Below, one piece after another: positions 16,014 through 25,400 of a stretch of 64,000 nt of DNA. The stretch comes from Qipengyuania nanhaisediminis (GTDB lineage: Bacteria; Pseudomonadota; Alphaproteobacteria; Sphingomonadales; Sphingomonadaceae): assembly GCF_900115585.1 (NCBI RefSeq), contig NZ_FOWZ01000003.1, positions 124,001-188,000 on the forward strand, given 5' to 3'. The position numbers and the translations under genes are program-made. The notes beneath the pieces are model-generated. The model saw only the letters and a list, made by a program, of their open reading frames with translations, made no database searches and was not told the origin of the DNA. Numbering within the stretch: the stretch's first letter is position 1; each line of letters opens with the position of its first letter.

Positions 16014-17186
16014 ATGCCCGCCGCCTATATCGTTGAAGCCGTACGTACCGCAGGCGGGAGGCGCGGGGGGCGGCTTGCCGGCGTCCACCCCGTCGATCTG
16101 GCTGCGAAGTCGCTCGATGCGGTGATGGAGCGCTCGGGTCTTGAGGCCAAGGCAATCGACGATGTCGTGATGGGCTGCGTCAGCCAGGGCGGTGAACAGG
16201 CGATGCAGGTCGGACGCAATGCCGTGCTCGCATCCAAGCACCTCGGCGAAGGCGTGCCCGCCGTCACCATCGACCGCCAGTGCGGGTCTTCGCAGCAGGC
16301 GATCCAGTTCGCCGCGCAGGCCGTGATGAGCGGGACGCAGGACGTGGTCATCGCCAGCGGCGTGGAAAGCATGACACGTGTACCCATGGGCTCGACGGCG
16401 ATGTTCCACATGAAGGAGGGCCTCGGGAACTACAAATCGCCGGGCCTCGAGGAGAAATACCCCGGCATCCAGTGGTCGCAGTTCATGGGCGCGGAAATGA
16501 TCGTGAAGAAGCACGGCTTCACCAAGGGCGATCTCGACCGCTTCGCCCTGTCGAGTCACGAGAAGGCAATCGAAGCCACGCGTTCGGGCGCTTTCGAGGC
16601 CGAGATCGTGCCGGTCGAAATCGAGACCCCGGAAGGCACGGAAATGCACACGGTGGACGAAGGCATCCGCTTCGATGCCACGCTCGAAAGCATCCAGTCG
16701 GTCAAGCTGCTCAGCCCCGAAGGCACCATCACCGCCGCCTCCAGCAGCCAGATCTGCGACGGCTCCAGCGCAGTACTGGTGGTCAGCGAAAAGGCGCTGA
16801 AGGAATACGGCCTCACCCCGCTGGCGCGCATCCACAATTTGACCGTGACGGCAGGCGATCCGGTCATCATGCTGGAAGAGCCGCTGTTTGCGACCGACCG
16901 CGCCCTGGAACGGGCGGGCATGAAGATTTCCGACATCGACCTGTTCGAAGTGAACGAGGCCTTCGCGCCCGTGCCGCTGGCATGGCTCAAGCACACCGGC
17001 GCCGACCCGGAAAAGCTCAATGTCAACGGCGGGGCTATTGCACTTGGCCACCCGCTCGGTGCATCGGGGACCAAGCTGATGGCCACGCTGGTCCATGCGC
17101 TGAAGGCGCGCGGCAAGAGATACGGCCTGCAGACGATGTGCGAAGGCGGCGGCGTCGCCAACGTGACCATCGTCGAGGCGCTTTAA
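16014..17186 (+). CDS. Thiolase (acetyl-CoA C-acyltransferase)
   Basis: Thiolase of 390 residues that cleaves 3-ketoacyl-CoA with CoA, or runs the reverse condensation, in the cytoplasm. The nucleophile is Cys90 in DRQCGSS. His346 lies in GGAIALGHPLGASG and Cys376 in CEGGGVAN, so the catalytic set is complete. Length and motifs fit the degradative class of thiolases (FadA/PaaJ-like); the chain-length preference cannot be read. A short-chain dehydrogenase resembling 3-hydroxyacyl-CoA dehydrogenase type 2 follows 24 bases later, so the two genes probably form an operon catalysing the last two steps of acyl-CoA breakdown. Confidence 0.93.
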   Translation: MPAAYIVEAVRTAGGRRGGRLAGVHPVDLAAKSLDAVMERSGLEAKAIDDVVMGCVSQGGEQAMQVGRNAVLASKHLGEGVPAVTIDRQCGSSQQAIQFAAQAVMSGTQDVVIASGVESMTRVPMGSTAMFHMKEGLGNYKSPGLEEKYPGIQWSQFMGAEMIVKKHGFTKGDLDRFALSSHEKAIEATRSGAFEAEIVPVEIETPEGTEMHTVDEGIRFDATLESIQSVKLLSPEGTITAASSSQICDGSSAVLVVSEKALKEYGLTPLARIHNLTVTAGDPVIMLEEPLFATDRALERAGMKISDIDLFEVNEAFAPVPLAWLKHTGADPEKLNVNGGAIALGHPLGASGTKLMATLVHALKARGKRYGLQTMCEGGGVANVTIVEAL

Positions 17187-17210
17187 TTACCTGAATTGAG
17201 AGGATTTTTC

Positions 17211-17996
17211 ATGGAAGTTTCAGCAAATACCCCCGCAGTCGTGACCGGTGGTGCATCGGGCCTCGGCGAAGCCACCGCGCGTGCACTCGCCGCCAAGGGT
17301 GCCAAGGTCGCCATCTTCGACATGAACGAGGAAAAGGGTGAAGCGGTCGCCAAGGACATCGGCGGCGTGTTCTGCAAGGTCAATGTGACCAGCGACGAAG
17401 ACGTCGATGCAGGCTTCGCCAAGGCGCGCGAGGCGCACGGCCAGGAACGCATCCTCGTCAATTGCGCCGGTATCGGCAACGCCATCAAGACCGCCAGCCG
17501 CGACAAGCAGACCGGCGAGATCAAGAGCTTCCCGATCTCTGCCTTCGATTTCGTGATCCAGGTGAACCTGATCGGCACCTTCCGCTGCATCGCCAAGTCG
17601 GCTGCAGGCATGATGAGCCTCGACCCGCTGACGGACGAGGGCGATCGCGGCGCGATCGTCAACACCGCATCGGTCGCTGCCGAAGACGGCCAGATGGGCC
17701 AGGCTGCGTACTCGGCCTCGAAGGGCGGCGTGGTCGGCATGACGCTTCCCATCGCGCGCGACCTGATGCGCGAAGGCATCCGCGTGAACACCATCCTGCC
17801 GGGTATCTTCAACACCCCGCTGATGAATGCCGCACCGCCGCAGGTGAAGGAAGCGCTGGCTGCCAGCGTCCCGTTCCCCAAGCGCCTCGGCAATCCGGAA
17901 GAATACGCCAAGCTCGCCATGTGCATGATCGAGACCGGCTATTTCAACGGCGAAGACGTCCGCCTCGACGGCGCGATCCGCATGGCTCCGCGCTAA
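17211..17996 (+). CDS. Short-chain dehydrogenase, 3-hydroxyacyl-CoA dehydrogenase type 2-like
   Basis: NAD-dependent short-chain dehydrogenase of 261 residues. The nucleotide-binding motif TGGASGLG is near residue 13, NCAGIG lies mid-fold, and the active-site motif is YSASKGG. The stretch around GEIKSFPISAFDFVIQVNLI and the ending FNGEDVRLDGAIRMAPR resemble the mitochondrial HSD17B10 / 3-hydroxy-2-methylbutyryl-CoA dehydrogenase group. It probably oxidises 3-hydroxyacyl-CoA to the substrate of the thiolase encoded just upstream. The ATG at 17211 has GAGAGGA at a good distance; an in-frame TTG at 17196 is unlikely. The stop lies only 4 bases from the converging copB stop. Confidence 0.9.
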   Translation: MEVSANTPAVVTGGASGLGEATARALAAKGAKVAIFDMNEEKGEAVAKDIGGVFCKVNVTSDEDVDAGFAKAREAHGQERILVNCAGIGNAIKTASRDKQTGEIKSFPISAFDFVIQVNLIGTFRCIAKSAAGMMSLDPLTDEGDRGAIVNTASVAAEDGQMGQAAYSASKGGVVGMTLPIARDLMREGIRVNTILPGIFNTPLMNAAPPQVKEALAASVPFPKRLGNPEEYAKLAMCMIETGYFNGEDVRLDGAIRMAPR

Positions 17997-18000
17997 GCGG

Positions 18001-19074
18001 TCAGAACCAGGCCCTCAGGCCGACCAACAGTTTAAGGCCGTCGGGGTCCTCCCCGGCGGCCTTTGCTCTGTCGGCCGTCTCGCCCAGCTTGGCTTCGTAT
18101 TCGACGCCGACATAGGGCGCGAATTCGGGCGTGAACTCGTAACGCAGGCGCAGGCCCGACTCGACCTTGGTAAGGCCTGCGCCGATCTCGCGCTCAGGGA
18201 TGTCCTGCGCGGACAGTTCCAGTTCCACGCGCGGCTGCAGGATCAGGCGCTGGGTGATTTTCTGGTCGTATTCGCCCTCGATGCGCGCCGTAAGGTCGCC
18301 CTGGTCGGACAGGAATACCGCGCCGTCGACATGGAACATGTATGGCGCGAGACCCTGCACGCCGATCACGGCGTGGGCGCGGCTGTCTGGCTCGATATCG
18401 TAGCGAACACCTGCCTGAAGGTCGAAAAACGGCCCGATCGCACGGCTATAGAGCGCCTGGATTTCCGCGTCTTCCAGCTCTGACCCGAACTCGCCTTCGC
18501 CTTCGGACTTGAAGACGAAACGGTTGAGATCGCCGCCGTACCAGCCCTGCGCATCCCAGACATAGCCGGTGTCGCCGCCATCTGTCGGAACGCGGGCCTC
18601 GAGCCGCTCCAGCATGATCATGCCGGTCTTCATGCCACCGTTTTCATGGGCCAGCTGCGCGCGGCTGGGCGCCATGGCACTCTCGCCCCAGATCAGGTCG
18701 GCCGCGTGGCGCGGGCCTTCCAGGGCGCGCAGCGGGACGGCACTTTCGGGTGCCGCACCGGGGGTGGATTTGTCGGTCATCGCACCATGGGCCGAGTGGT
18801 CGACCGATGGCTGCCCCATCGCCGAATGATCCATGGTCGAGTGGTCCATCTTGGAATGGTCCATCGCCGAGTGGTCCATCTCGGCGGCTGGTTCAGCTTC
18901 GCTCTTTGCCGGACACTTTTCCGGCGGCAGATGCCCCATCGCGCAGTGATCCGGCTCCTGTGCCGCAGGAGTTGGTTCTGCCGAATGACCGGCATGAGCT
19001 GCGTGACCCGAATGATCCTGCGCGGCGAGTGGCGCGGAAAGAAGCACGAGAGGGAGGACGACAACGCGCATCAT
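18001..19074 (-). CDS. copB: Copper resistance outer-membrane protein CopB
   Basis: Outer-membrane copper protein of 357 residues. The signal peptide ends APLAAQ. A His/Met-rich region follows, with repeated MDHSxMDHS units (roughly residues 65-100), a typical copper-binding sequence of CopB. The C-terminal about 230 residues (from RHAADLIWGE to LVGLRAWF) form the CopB beta-barrel domain with alternating aromatic strands and a terminal Phe. Its start ATG overlaps the copA stop (ATGA), so it is translationally coupled to the multicopper oxidase. It converges on the dehydrogenase gene, leaving no room for a terminator. Confidence 0.93.
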   Translation of the reverse strand: MMRVVVLPLVLLSAPLAAQDHSGHAAHAGHSAEPTPAAQEPDHCAMGHLPPEKCPAKSEAEPAAEMDHSAMDHSKMDHSTMDHSAMGQPSVDHSAHGAMTDKSTPGAAPESAVPLRALEGPRHAADLIWGESAMAPSRAQLAHENGGMKTGMIMLERLEARVPTDGGDTGYVWDAQGWYGGDLNRFVFKSEGEGEFGSELEDAEIQALYSRAIGPFFDLQAGVRYDIEPDSRAHAVIGVQGLAPYMFHVDGAVFLSDQGDLTARIEGEYDQKITQRLILQPRVELELSAQDIPEREIGAGLTKVESGLRLRYEFTPEFAPYVGVEYEAKLGETADRAKAAGEDPDGLKLLVGLRAWF

Positions 19075-20759
19075 GCTTCTCCCGGTGCGGGGAAGGGACG
19101 CACCGTCACCACCTGCATCATGCCTGCATGCATGTGGTAGAGGAGGTGGCAGTGGAAGGCCCAGTCGCCCGGCTCGTTCGCGGTCAGGTCGAAAGTGGCG
19201 GTCCCACCTGGCTGGACCACGACAGTATGCTTAAGCGGCTGGTTCATGTGATCGGCCCCGTTCACCAGCTCGAAGAAATGGCCGTGCAAGTGGATCGGGT
19301 GGGCCATCATCGTGTCGTTGACCAGCTTGACGCGCACCCGCTCGTCGAAACCGAAGCGGATCGGGTCGTCGGTGACGGAAGTGAACTTCTTGCCGTCGAA
19401 GCTCCACATGTAGCGCTCCATGTTGCCTGTGAGATGGATCTCCATCTCGCGGTCCACCGTGCGATGCGGGTTCATCCGCTTGGCCTTCAAGTCGGTGTAG
19501 CGCAGCACGCGGTGCTTGACCGTGTCGAGGCCGAGGCCGGGGAAATCCATCCGGTCCATCGGCATCGGCGCGATCATGTCGACGCCGGGGCCGACCTTCA
19601 CATCGTCCGGCACCGCGCTCTTGTCGCGCATGGAATGATCCATCGAACCGCCGCCGCCATGGGCGGAATGGTCCATCATGCCCATGTCCGTCATCGACAG
19701 CGTCACCGGCTCTCGCAGCGCGGGCGGGGCGGCGATATGTCCCTTGTGCGAGGTGAGGCTGGCAACGCCCATGCCGCTGCGGTCCATCGCCTCTGCCACC
19801 AATGCATGGCTGCCTGCGGGCGGCGTAACGATCACATCGTAGGTTTCTGCGACGCCGATCTGGAATTCGTCCACCTCGACATCGGCGACATCCTGACCAT
19901 CGGCTTGGATCACGGTCATCGGCACGCCGGGAATGCGGACGTTGAAGAAGGTCATGGCCGAGCCGTTGATGACGCGCAGGCGCACACGCTCGCCCGGCTG
20001 GAATTCCAGCTGGAGATCGTCGGCCGGGCCATGCCCGTTGATGAGATAGGTGTAGGTCGTGCCTGTCACATCGGAAATGTCGCGCGGGTTCATCCGCATT
20101 TCACCCCACATGCGGCGCATTTCACCGGACATTTCGCCGTCGGTCGCGGTCTGCATCTGGCGGTTGAAATAGTGCTCGCCGACCTTGAGCTTGCGCATGA
20201 TCTCGTGCGGGTGGATCGGCGTGAACTCGCTCAGCAGGACGACGTAATCGCGGTCGTAACGCGGATCGGGGTCGGCGCTTTCGACAACGATCGGACCATA
20301 GTGCCCCGCCTGCTCCTGCAGGCCCGAATGGCTGTGCCACCAATACGTGCCGCTCTGCCGGATCGGGAATTCATAGGTGAAGGTTTCGCCCGGCTTGATA
20401 CCGGGGAAGCTGACCCCCGGAACCCCGTCGAACTGGAACGGGACCAGTAGGCCGTGCCAGTGGATCGAGCTGTCTTCTTCCAGGTGGTTGGTGACGTGCA
20501 GTTTGACGTTCTGGCCTTCGCGCAAGCGCACCAGCGGCCCGGGAACCGTGCCGTTGACAGCCACGGCGTGGCCCGACCGGCCGCCGGTCATGAAGTGATG
20601 ATTGCCGATGGCAAGGCGGATGTCTTCACCCGAAACTTCGCCGAAACCGCGTTTCGCATGGGTCAGAGAACCGCCTTTGGCCCATGCGGGCATCGATAGC
20701 GAAGTGGCCGCGGCGAGGCCTGCTGTGCTGGTGATGAAACGGCGGCGATTGATCTGCAT
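19071..20759 (-). CDS. copA: Copper resistance multicopper oxidase CopA
   Basis: Periplasmic multicopper oxidase of 562 residues exported by the Tat system: the N-terminus MQINRRRFITSTAGLAAA carries the twin-arginine motif. The copper ligands are all visible: HWHG and HSHSG in the first cupredoxin domain, then HPIHLHGHFFE and HCHLLYHMHAGM at the C-terminus. A Met/His-rich insert (MGMMDHSAHGG and DHSMRDKS) is typical of CopA and PcoA. It oxidises Cu(I) to the less toxic Cu(II). The frame is open to 20882, but the ATG at 20759 places the Tat motif correctly. It is transcribed away from the CsoR gene from a shared operator region, with copB coupled downstream. The tatABC genes for its export are also in this window. 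Confidence 0.95.
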   Translation of the reverse strand: MQINRRRFITSTAGLAAATSLSMPAWAKGGSLTHAKRGFGEVSGEDIRLAIGNHHFMTGGRSGHAVAVNGTVPGPLVRLREGQNVKLHVTNHLEEDSSIHWHGLLVPFQFDGVPGVSFPGIKPGETFTYEFPIRQSGTYWWHSHSGLQEQAGHYGPIVVESADPDPRYDRDYVVLLSEFTPIHPHEIMRKLKVGEHYFNRQMQTATDGEMSGEMRRMWGEMRMNPRDISDVTGTTYTYLINGHGPADDLQLEFQPGERVRLRVINGSAMTFFNVRIPGVPMTVIQADGQDVADVEVDEFQIGVAETYDVIVTPPAGSHALVAEAMDRSGMGVASLTSHKGHIAAPPALREPVTLSMTDMGMMDHSAHGGGGSMDHSMRDKSAVPDDVKVGPGVDMIAPMPMDRMDFPGLGLDTVKHRVLRYTDLKAKRMNPHRTVDREMEIHLTGNMERYMWSFDGKKFTSVTDDPIRFGFDERVRVKLVNDTMMAHPIHLHGHFFELVNGADHMNQPLKHTVVVQPGGTATFDLTANEPGDWAFHCHLLYHMHAGMMQVVTVRPFPAPGEA

Positions 20760-20783
20760 GACGGGGGAGATTTTCCGGCTCTG

Positions 20784-20831
20784 TTGATCCGTTGACGCGC
20801 TGCACATATATACCCCCGCAGGGTATTTCAA
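20784..20831. promoter_or_regulatory. Divergent copper-responsive promoter/operator between copA and csoR
   Basis: On the plus strand TTGATC (20784-20789), a 17-base spacer and TATATA (20807-20812) make a good promoter for the regulator gene. Overlapping its -10 is the inverted repeat TACCC-CCGCA-GGGTA (20811-20825), which has the G/C-tract form bound by CsoR/RcnR-family repressors. On the minus strand TTGAAA (20826-20831) with the same TATATA region could serve copA, although the spacing is short. One bound repressor could close both promoters. Confidence 0.65.
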
Positions 20832-20844
20832 CGGGATCGGAATT

Positions 20845-21114
20845 ATGGCCGACAGTTCGACCGCGAAAATCAATCGACTCAACCGGATCGCGGGTCAGGT
20901 GCGCGGGGTTGCGCAGATGATCGAGGACGATCGCTACTGCATCGACATCCTCACCCAGATCCAGGCGATCAAATCCGCGCTGGCCAAGGTCGAAACGCAG
21001 GTCTTGAAGGACCACGCGGCCTGCTGCGTCGCCGAAGCGATTGCGAGCGGAGATGCCGAAGACCAGCGCCAGAAGTTCGAGGAACTGGTCGAGTTGCTAC
21101 AGAAGAAAAGGTGA
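20845..21114 (+). CDS. csoR: CsoR-family copper-sensing repressor
   Basis: All-helical metal-sensing repressor of 89 residues. The copper ligand set of CsoR is present with the right spacing: Cys32 in DRYCID, then His57 and Cys61 in DHAACC. This Cys-His-Cys pattern separates copper sensors from the nickel (RcnR) and formaldehyde (FrmR) members of the family. Binding of Cu(I) is expected to release it from the operator directly upstream. It is divergent from copA and overlaps the DUF411 gene, so it should control its own operon and copAB. Confidence 0.9.
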   Translation: MADSSTAKINRLNRIAGQVRGVAQMIEDDRYCIDILTQIQAIKSALAKVETQVLKDHAACCVAEAIASGDAEDQRQKFEELVELLQKKR

Positions 21115-21119
21115 TCGGG

Positions 21120-21605
21120 ATGACCATGAATAAGACAACACGCCTCAACCTTCGCCTCGCTTTAGGGCTCGCGCTTGCAGGCTGTGCCGGTGCAGTGCAG
21201 GCGACCGAGATCGCGATGTACCGCGATCCGAATTGCGGGTGCTGCCTGTCTTGGCTCAAGCATGCGCATGAGCACTTCTCTGCCGATGGCGACGCGGTGG
21301 CAGCCAAGACCGTCGAGAGCGAGAATATCGCCGCGGTCAAGTCGGCCAATGGCGTGCCGGCTGACCTGGTGTCCTGCCACACCGCCATCGTCGACGGCAT
21401 GGTGATCGAGGGTCATGTCCCTGCAGCGGATATCGAGCGCCTGCTGGAAGAACGCCCGGCGGGGATCACGGGCCTTGCCGTTGCCGGCATGCCGCTCGGT
21501 TCGCCCGGAATGGAAATGGGCAACCGGCGCCAGGCCTATCAGGTCATAGCCTTCGGCCCCGACAAGCGGTTCGTTTGGTCGAGCTATCCGGCCAGCGGCA
21601 ACTAG
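21120..21605 (+). CDS. DUF411 periplasmic copper-associated protein
   Basis: Protein of 161 residues with an export signal (RLNLRLALGLALAGCAGA). LAGC could be a lipobox, giving a lipoprotein, or signal peptidase I could cut after VQA. The mature part carries PNCGCCLSWLKH, the CGCC metal-binding motif of DUF411, then DLVSCHTA and GHVPAADIERLL. The family is often found with copper resistance genes; metal binding is likely, but the biochemical role is unsettled. It starts 5 bases after the csoR stop, and an alternative GTG start at 21111 overlaps it. Its stop shares a CTAG palindrome with the converging DUF305 gene. Confidence 0.88.
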   Translation: MTMNKTTRLNLRLALGLALAGCAGAVQATEIAMYRDPNCGCCLSWLKHAHEHFSADGDAVAAKTVESENIAAVKSANGVPADLVSCHTAIVDGMVIEGHVPAADIERLLEERPAGITGLAVAGMPLGSPGMEMGNRRQAYQVIAFGPDKRFVWSSYPASGN

Positions 21606-22207
21606 CGCGCGACTTCGACTCCCTCGCGAATGTCGGGCGTAATCTCGCGCTCGACCGCCTTTTCGGCCTCGTCCATGAGTTCGGGCGTCAGCTTGGCCGT
21701 GCGCGGGGGCAGGGGGGTACCATCACCCATTTCCCCGTTAGCCTCGATGTCGGCGAGCAGGAGCTTCATTTCCGCGATTTCCTTCACCTGCGCTTCGATG
21801 ATCGCGTCGGCCAATTCGCGCACACGCGGATCGCTGATCTCGGCGCGGCGGCTGGTGAGGACCGCGATCGAGTGGTGCGGGATCATTGCCTTCATCCACG
21901 CTTCGTCTTCGACCGTCGCCTGACTGCGGGCGAGGAACAGGAAGAGGAAGAAGCCCGCAATCGCGCCGATCATGACCAGCACCTTGGTCATGAATGTCTT
22001 GTACATGCCCCACATGAAACCCAGCATGATGACGATCATCGCCATGCCCATCATCAATGCCATCCACATGCGGGTCTGGCTGAAGAATGCGTGATCCGCC
22101 TCGTAGATGTTGGAATATTTCAGCACGAACATCGTCACGATCGACGTTGCGATCATGGCGAAGAAGGTGGTCCATTTGCCGCCGTGGCTGGAGCTGTCCT
22201 GGTTCAT
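21602..22207 (-). CDS. DUF305 membrane protein
   Basis: Protein of 201 residues with two or three Met-rich membrane helices at the N-terminus (TTFFAMIATSIVTMFVL, then MWMALMMGMAMIVIMLGFMW, then VMIGAIAGFFLFLFLA). A soluble DUF305 domain follows with its signature MIPHHSIAVL and later ADAIIEAQVKEIAEM. DUF305 proteins are often linked to metal handling and lie near copper genes; the His pair and abundant Met residues would suit Cu(I). The ATG at 22207 has GGGGAAA upstream; a TTG at 22228 is less likely. It converges on the DUF411 gene and shares its stop palindrome. Confidence 0.88.
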   Translation of the reverse strand: MNQDSSSHGGKWTTFFAMIATSIVTMFVLKYSNIYEADHAFFSQTRMWMALMMGMAMIVIMLGFMWGMYKTFMTKVLVMIGAIAGFFLFLFLARSQATVEDEAWMKAMIPHHSIAVLTSRRAEISDPRVRELADAIIEAQVKEIAEMKLLLADIEANGEMGDGTPLPPRTAKLTPELMDEAEKAVEREITPDIREGVEVAR

Positions 22208-22367
22208 GGTTTCCCCGTTGGTTGACAATCCAATCTGAATTCAAAGCGTTTTTCGGAGCCGGACGGTTCCGGTCCGCCTGATTGGAGTTGCCGACTCACC
22301 TGCTCAATACTTGGATCTTTCGAGGCGCGATGCCGAACGCAAGAAATTGTCAAGTTAAATTACAAGT

Positions 22368-22381
22368 AGCGAAAATTCGCT
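22368..22381. promoter_or_regulatory. Short inverted repeat upstream of the third TonB receptor
   Basis: AGCGAA and TTCGCT flank a 2-base centre. It stands 80 bases before the receptor start in a 254-base divergent region with the DUF305 gene. It could be an operator; no known regulator site is recognised. Confidence 0.3.
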
Positions 22382-22461
22382 AGGGACTGCGGCCGTTTTT
22401 TGTTGCCGAAGAAATCCGCCGGGACAAGCATTGATGCGGGTTGCTTTTGCAGGGGTGAGTC

Positions 22462-25400
22462 ATGTCCCAGAAACTGTCAAAATTCCGTTCTTTAGTTACT
22501 TCGACTGCCTTTCTCGCGCTGATGCATGGAACGGCATATGCGCAGTCGGAGGCAGCGCCCGCTTCTCCCGAAGAAGCCGACGATTCCAACCAGATCGTGG
22601 TAACCGGGACACAGATCAGGGGTGCCCAGATCAACGATGTCCTGCCGGTGACCGTGCTCGACGAAACCGCGATCGAGAACACCGGTGCGGCATCGGGCGA
22701 CGAACTCTTCCGCTCCATCCCGCAGGCGGGCACGGTGGCCTTCAACGAACAGAACGCCACCACACAGAACAGCGCGCGCGGCGACGTCGGCTCGATCAAC
22801 CTGCGCGATCTCGGCACGGGCAATACGCTGCTGCTGATCAACGGGCGGCGTATGACGCTGCACCCGGGTTTCCAGACGGAACTGCTCGTTCCCGTCGTGA
22901 GTGCCGATACCAATGAAATCGCACCCGGCAGCGTACGGCGCCTCGAAGTTTTGCGCGACGGCGCATCGGCCATCTACGGCGCCGATGCCGTGGCCGGCGT
23001 CATCAACACCGTGCTGCGCGGCAATCGCACCGGTGGCTTCCTGGAGGCCGACTGGCGCGCGTCGCAAGGCACCAGCCTCTACAACTACTCGATCAGCGGC
23101 GGCTACGGCTTCGATTTCGGCGGAGGCCGCGGGAATCTGACCGTCTACGGCGGCTATTTCAAAGAAAACGGCATGCTGGCTTCAGAGCGCGATTACGCGG
23201 GCGAGGACAATCGCCTCCCGCTGGTCGAGGGCACGGACTTCGAAGGCGATGCCTCGTTCAACAACCGCAACACATTCGGCCCGTTCGGCCAGTTCGACAT
23301 CCAGGCCCCGTCCAGCCGCACCCCGATCGGCGATGACGACTTCTACCTCCAGCCCTCCACTTTCCCGGGCTGCCGCCTCGATTTCGGCAACGGCATCTGC
23401 GCGCGCAACGGCACCACGCCGACCACCGCGGTCCGTTACAACACCAATTTCGGCAACAATCTGATCAGCGCGAAGAAACGCTACAATGCGATGGCCCTGC
23501 TCAGTTACGAGCTGTCGAACAATGTCGAGGCCTATTTCGAGGGCAGCTACTACCGCTCCGAAAACCGCCGCAATATCGAGGCTTCTGCCATCCTGAGCGC
23601 GGTGCCGGTCGGCATTGCGCGCGATGCCTATTGGAATCCCTTCGGCCCGACGACGCTGGCGGACGGTTCGCCCAATCCCAATCGCCTGCCGGGCACGACC
23701 ATTGCCGCAGGCGGGGCCGATCTCATCATGGAACGCTATCGTTTCGTCGATGTCGGCAACCGCGACGTGACGGTCGACAAGGATACCTATCGCCTCGTCG
23801 CTGGCTTGCGCGGGTCGCTTGGAGCGTGGGACTTCGACACCGGCTTGCTCTATTCCGAGGCCGACCTGATCGACCTTGCCCGCAACCGCGTGTCGCTCAC
23901 GCTGATGCAGCAGCAGATCAACCTGACGACGCCCGACGCCTACAACCCCTTCAACGGCGGTTGCCTGGACGATCCGGGCGAGGGCGATTGCACGCCCAAT
24001 CCGGCTTCCTCGATCGATCCGTTCCGCATCGACGTGTTCCGCAAGGGCGGCACCAGCCTCGCGCTTGCCGACTTCAAGCTCAGCCGCGATGACCTTTTCA
24101 CCCTTCCGGGCGGCGATGTCGGCGTGGCGACAGGCATCGAGTTCCGCCGCGAGACTTTCTACGACGATCGCGACCCGCGCCTCGACGGGACGGTCACCTT
24201 CACCGACAGCGTGACTGGCGATTTCAACGGCAGCGATGTCGCGGGCACCAGCCCGTCACCGGACACTGACGGCACGCGCGATGTCTATTCGGCCTTTGCT
24301 GAAGTCTTCGTCCCGCTGGTCGCGCCCGACATGAATATCCCGCTGGTGGAGGAACTGAACCTCCAGCTTGCTGGCCGTATCGAGCATTTCGACGATATCG
24401 ATGCGACGGCAATCGTGCCGCGCGTTGCCGCGTCCTGGACCACCTTCCCCGGCGTCACCTTGCGCGGTGCATGGTCGCAGGGTTTCCGTGCGCCGAACCT
24501 CGTACAGGTGAACGATGAAGGCACCACGCGTTCGAACACGCGTGACGACTTCGTGGTCTGCCAGGCCCGCGTCGAAAAGGGCACGCTGGAAAACCTCGGC
24601 GCCTGCCCGGGTGCAGGGACGATCAGCTTCCGTTCGGGCGCACGCGACCTCGAACCCGAAGACAGCACCAGCATCAACCTCGGCGTGGTGCTGGAGCCGG
24701 TCTTCATCCCCGGTCTGACGCTGACGGCGGACTATTGGCGCGTGAAGCAGGAAGGGCTGGTCGGCACTTTCGGCGATGACAATGCCATCGCGCTCGACCT
24801 GCTGCGCCGTCTCAACGGCAGCACCAATCCGAACGTGATCCGCGAAGATCCGACGGCGGATGATATCGCCCTGTTTACCGGCACGAGCCTTGCCCCGGCA
24901 GGTGCGATCATCCAGGTGCTCGATCCCTACCTCAACCTCGACAGCCGCGTGTCGAAGGGCTGGGACTTCGGAATGTTCTACGACGTGCCGAACTTCGGCC
25001 TCGGCGACTTCCGCCTGCGCTTCAACGCCGCCCGCCTCGAAAGCTTCGTCCAGTCCGCCGGTCCGCAAGGGCAGGAATTGCTCGACGCAATCGAAGCCGG
25101 AACGCTGCCGCCAGATGTGAGCGTAGAGGGCCTGGGCGAACTGCTCGAGATCGAGGGACGCCCGAAATGGCGGTTCAGCAGCGCCATCAACTGGGAGAGC
25201 GGACCGGTCGATGTCGGCCTGTTCGGTTCCTATGTCGGCGAGGTTTGGGACACCAGCGTCACCCGCGACGAATTGATCGAGACCGACGATCCGAACGGTA
25301 ATTTCTATCGGGTCGACGACTTCTTCACCGTGAACTTCTCGATCTCCTACACGATCAATAACGACACCGCGCTCGACGGGACGCGGCTGCGCTTTGCGAT

